10,342 bases of DNA from Leucogyrophana mollusca (taxonomy: Eukaryota > Basidiomycota > Agaricomycetes > Boletales), in assembly GCA_021014945.1 (NCBI GenBank), contig MU266877.1:1-10342 (forward strand), read 5' to 3'. The translations under genes were made by a program, and so were the position numbers. Below are positions 7,877 to 10,342 of this stretch, piece after piece. Each line of letters begins with the position of its first letter. The first letter of the stretch is position 1. The notes beneath the pieces are model-generated. The model was not told the DNA's origin, did not search any database, and was given only the letters and a program-made list of their open reading frames with translations.

Positions 7877-9885
7877 ATGGAGCCAGGGCGTGCATTCAGC
7901 TCCGCATCTCGCTCGCTATCAGCTTCCTCGCTTCGAGGAAGGCTCTCCAAGCTTACCGCGACTCCACTGCGTCCTGTGGCTGCCCTCCATGCTAATATCG
8001 AGTTGAGTGGTTCTTGCATCAAGTCCAGAGTGTGCACTGACTGTCGAACACTGGCGTGACGTTGTGGAACCATCTGGCGGTCATGATGTCTGCAATAGTT
8101 TTGTCCCGACAAGGATACCGCGGAAGAGGAGACTGCAGATGATGATGGTAGCCATGTGGTCTGTCATGATCCCGATGACATCGTTCATATTCTTGATGCT
8201 TTGGTGAGTCTCATTTTCTACCTGGGCTTGTATCGCACGTCGTTTTTGGCCCGCTAATCTCTGCGCGTGTAGCTCCATACCGTCTCTTTGGCCATTTATC
8301 GCTGCGTACCTCTTCTGGATGTTCTGTATAGACAAAAGCCCCGAGCACGGGGATCGACTCAGTCCATGGTTCCGTTCTCTTAAACTATGGAAGTACTTTG
8401 CGGATTATTACCCAGCTTCGTACGTCGTTTCTCCCTCGCACGTAACGCCTATGACAGAGTTTCTGATGACATGTCAAGGCTGCTAAAGGTCAGCTTGAGT
8501 AGCTCGGGGTACTTTGATCGCGATGAGCTGAATACGTGCATATATAGGAATGCGATCTTCCTGCTGATCGTCCGTATGTGTTTGGTTATCACCCTCACGG
8601 TATGCCTCAGTCTCACCAGTGTTGCGCTTCTGTTGACACCAATCCCTTCTAACCGCCAGGTATCATCGGCATGTAAGTCTGGGGTCACGCTCCTGAACCT
8701 TTTCCCATATGCATAATCTTCTCTAGGGGCGCAATGGCCACATTTGCAACCGAAGGCAATCCCTCTCGCTCCTTGATAGGTAGCTAACTAACCCCTCCCC
8801 CCATTCAGCCACAGGTTTCTCAACTGCCTTCCCTGGCATCCGCCCGCACCTTCTCACCCTCACGAACAACTTCAATGTACCTCTTTACCGCGAAATTATT
8901 ATGGCCCTTGGGATCAGCAGCGTCTCGAAACAGTCATGCTCGAATATACTTTCGGGTGGCAAAGCTCTAAAATCGACACCCGCTGGTGAGGGTGAGGCGA
9001 GACAGGGCGCAGGCCAGGCGATCACAATCGTCGTAGGCGGCGCCGCGGAGAGTTTGAGTGCCCGACCCGGGACGGCCGACCTAACACTGCGGAGAAGGTG
9101 GGTAGTCATCGTCACGTGCAAGACCTGTAGATACTAACGCTCGCGATAATCCCCTGTTTTTACAGACTCGGGTTTATTAAGGTGGCTATCCAGCACGGGT
9201 GCGCTCTCTGTAATTTTTTTTTGGCGTCTATCACCCTCCTGAACTGCATCCCAGAGCCGACCTTGTGCCCGTCTTCTCATTTGGAGAAAATGATGTGAGT
9301 AGACGTCATCAGCCTTACATCACTCTACTTCAGTACCTGTCACTCATCTACTAATCCATGACGATACAGATTTACCAGCAGATGCCAAATGAGAAAGGTA
9401 CGACCATATACGCCTTGCAGAAACAATTCCAAAGCATGTTCGGCTTCACACTCCCGCTGTTCCATGGGCGCGGGCTGTTGAACTGTTCGTCCTGTTTCCT
9501 AATTATACTCCCCGTGCGAGACTGAGTGTGAACCCCTCCTAGACAACCTCGGCCTAATGCCCTACCGCCGGCGTATCGTGTCAGTCAGTAAGTAGTGCCC
9601 TTGTTTCATCGTACGCGCATCCATAATTGTACTGATGGATACATGTGACGGGTTTTGGATGAAGTCGGCCGCCCAATCCACGTTGTGCGCTGCGAGAAAC
9701 CGTCATTAGAGGAAGTCACGCGCGTGCAGACGATGTACATCGAGGAGCTCACGCGGTGTGCCACATCTCTCTATTACTACCATCACCGCCGTTCTGATGT
9801 ATCCTTTCTTCGCCACAGCATTTGGAACACATACAAGGATGAATTTGCCAAAACGAGGACACGGGAGCTAAGCATTATAGATTGA
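7877..9885 (+). CDS. Diacylglycerol O-acyltransferase, DGAT2 family
   Basis: It forms triacylglycerol from diacylglycerol and acyl-CoA at the ER and lipid droplets. Exons: 7877-8031, 8099-8203, 8273-8419, 8479-8488, 8548-8599, 8660-8672, 8727-8755, 8809-9097, 9166-9198, 9255-9294, 9370-9484, 9543-9587, 9665-9755, 9819-9885. All phases agree, giving 396 aa, near the usual fungal length. Visible features are a hydrophobic hairpin (~67-106), KYFADYYP (127-134), the catalytic HPHG (154-157), NVPLYREI (193-200), GGAAESLSARPG (247-258), LGFIKVAIQHGADLVPVFSF (268-287), FGEND (287-291) and the C-terminal RTRELSIID. Residues ~221-237 look like an insertion relative to fungal homologues. Exons 3-14 are fixed by family conservation. 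The first exon and its splice are less sure, though the ATG has a strong context (CCACCATGG). An MGAT/DGAT2 subfamily difference cannot be excluded. Confidence 0.9.
8032..8098 (+). other. DGAT2 intron 1 (tentative)
   Basis: This 67-bp phase-2 intron (GTGCAC donor, AATAG acceptor) is chosen because it joins the ATG exon to the conserved FVPTRIPRKRR segment. A donor at 8023 would also keep the frame. The conserved frame has no ATG of its own before the hydrophobic segment, so some upstream exon is required. Confidence 0.45.
8479..8488 (+). other. 10-nt microexon of DGAT2
   Basis: The ten bases GCTGCTAAAG finish a split Ser codon and encode Leu-Leu-Lys, giving PASLLKECDLP between YFADYYP and HPHG exactly at family spacing. 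The flanking introns are 59 bp each (8420-8478, GTACGT...CAAG; 8489-8547, GTCAGC...TATAG). An upstream acceptor at 8456-8457 would give a 31-nt exon in the same frame. Confidence 0.65.
8660..8672 (+). other. 13-nt microexon of DGAT2 within the HPHG motif
   Basis: The 13 bases GTATCATCGGCAT complete the Gly of HPHG and encode Ile-Ile-Gly and most of Met, giving HPHGIIGMGAMATFATEATG. The introns on either side are 60 bp (8600-8659, CTAAC branch site) and 54 bp (8673-8726, perfect GTAAGT donor). The family motif leaves little doubt. Confidence 0.85.
8756..8808 (+). other. GC-AG intron of DGAT2
   Basis: The donor is AG|GCAATC, the branch site GCTAACTAAC and the acceptor ATTCAG; the length is 53 bp. 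Only this splice joins ...FATE to ATGFSTAFPGI without a gap. A GT at 8780 keeps the frame but would leave a 29-bp intron, too short to be likely. Confidence 0.75.
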
Positions 9886-10342
9886 CGAGAGGGTTGCATA
9901 GGTTGAATGGCGTACGCGCCTTATATTTGCGTAGGCCCCCTCCTATTTACATAGATACGCAGGCTACTTTAGACCTAGGCTGCGAAGATGGTGTATTTTA
10001 AGTTGTAGACCCTGTGTGGTACTATCACCAGAGGCACAGCCCTTTTCGCGGTTGCCACAGATTGGGGGGAGAACTCGGGGATAGATTGTAAATGTGTGAC
10101 TGGACACGTGTCACCCTCGGATTCATCAACGAATTTATTGTACGCAGTCGGATGTGTGACAGGCACGAATCCAACAATACGGATTTATTAATCGGTGCAT
10201 ATACGAATTTAACATCTGATGCAGAGAGTCTTTGTCAGCCACAGAGTCAACCACAGAGCCAGAATCTGTGGTCGGGTTCGTGGTACCTGTAGATAGAAAT
10301 ACGTTCTCAAGATCTGTGATAGGAACAGATTCTGTCACGAAC
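9886..10342 (-). other. 3' flank of DGAT2; possible end of a convergent gene
   Basis: Two overlapping minus-strand frames fill this part: one open from 10338 (near the window edge) to 10135, the other from 10166 to 9975. They could be the last exons of a gene entering from the right, joined by an intron or a frameshift, with its stop 89 bp from the DGAT2 stop. The composition is Ser/Thr/Asp-rich and partly repeat-derived (GSVVDSVADKDS), and no family is recognised. A palindrome GCGTACGC lies at 9909-9916. Treat this as unassigned. Confidence 0.2.
10239..10271. repeat. Short direct and inverted repeats
   Basis: CCACAGAG is repeated at 10239 and 10251. CCACAGA (10251-10257) pairs with TCTGTGG (10265-10271) around a 7-nt loop, which could form a small hairpin. 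ATGTGTGAC also occurs twice, exactly 60 bp apart (10092 and 10152). Confidence 0.45.

Noticed and set aside
8701..8726. A degenerate HPHG-like string (CCATATGCATAATC) suggesting that DGAT2 is a pseudogene
   Set aside because: The true HPHG is encoded at 8590-8599 plus the microexon at 8660; this string lies inside an intron.
9199..9256. Alternative DGAT2 intron with donor at 9210 and acceptor at 9256
   Set aside because: It is in frame but would insert Cys-Ala-Leu-Ser into the conserved HGADLVPVF motif; donor 9199 with acceptor 9254 restores the motif exactly.
3978..9885. A biosynthetic gene cluster or an NLR-lipid effector pair
   Set aside because: Only one enzyme gene is present; DGAT2 is a housekeeping lipid gene and no other pathway genes or shared domains link it to the NLR.
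1..10342. tRNA, rRNA, CRISPR array, plasmid or prophage features
   Set aside because: No cloverleaf with A/B boxes, no rRNA-like sequence, no regularly spaced 25-40 bp repeat array apart from the degenerate 43-bp tandem, and eukaryotic intron structure throughout.

Overview
The window reads as a nuclear fragment of a filamentous basidiomycete, most likely an agaricomycete. The two best genes are split by many short introns (45-77 bp) with GT-AG ends and CTAAC/CTGAT-like branch points. The closest remembered relatives of their products are agaricomycete proteins. Nothing suggests a bacterial, organellar or viral origin.

Layout: (1) 1-165 holds about 3.5 degenerate copies of a ~43-bp tandem repeat cut by the window edge. 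(2) 303-825 (+) is a small two-exon gene for an unrecognised helical protein. (3) 826-1335 has no supportable gene. (4) 1336-2000 (-) carries overlapping open frames that look like a decayed or frameshifted gene. (5) About 2205-3853 (+) reads as a degraded gene, clearest between 2967 and 3440, where coding-like sequence is interrupted by stops and later by frame changes. (6) 7153-3978 (-) is a complete six-exon NLR-type gene: basic N-terminus, helical bundle, coiled coil, NB-ARC P-loop ATPase and C-terminal TPRs, 976 aa. (7) 7877-9885 (+) is a 14-exon acyl-CoA:diacylglycerol acyltransferase gene of the DGAT2 family, 396 aa in my model. (8) 9886-10342 holds weak minus-strand open frames and small repeats.

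The NLR and the DGAT2 gene are divergent and share a 723-bp intergenic region. One is a self/non-self or immune-type receptor, the other makes storage triacylglycerol in the ER. Nothing in the sequence shows that they work together beyond possible sharing of regulatory DNA.

The most striking points are the DGAT2 gene structure (internal exons of 10, 13, 29 and 33 nt, one GC-AG intron, an in-frame alternative acceptor, and an extra 3n segment that could be an optional intron) and the assembly of the complete NLR N-terminus from five short exons. I did not find convincing evidence for a wholly new multi-gene system.
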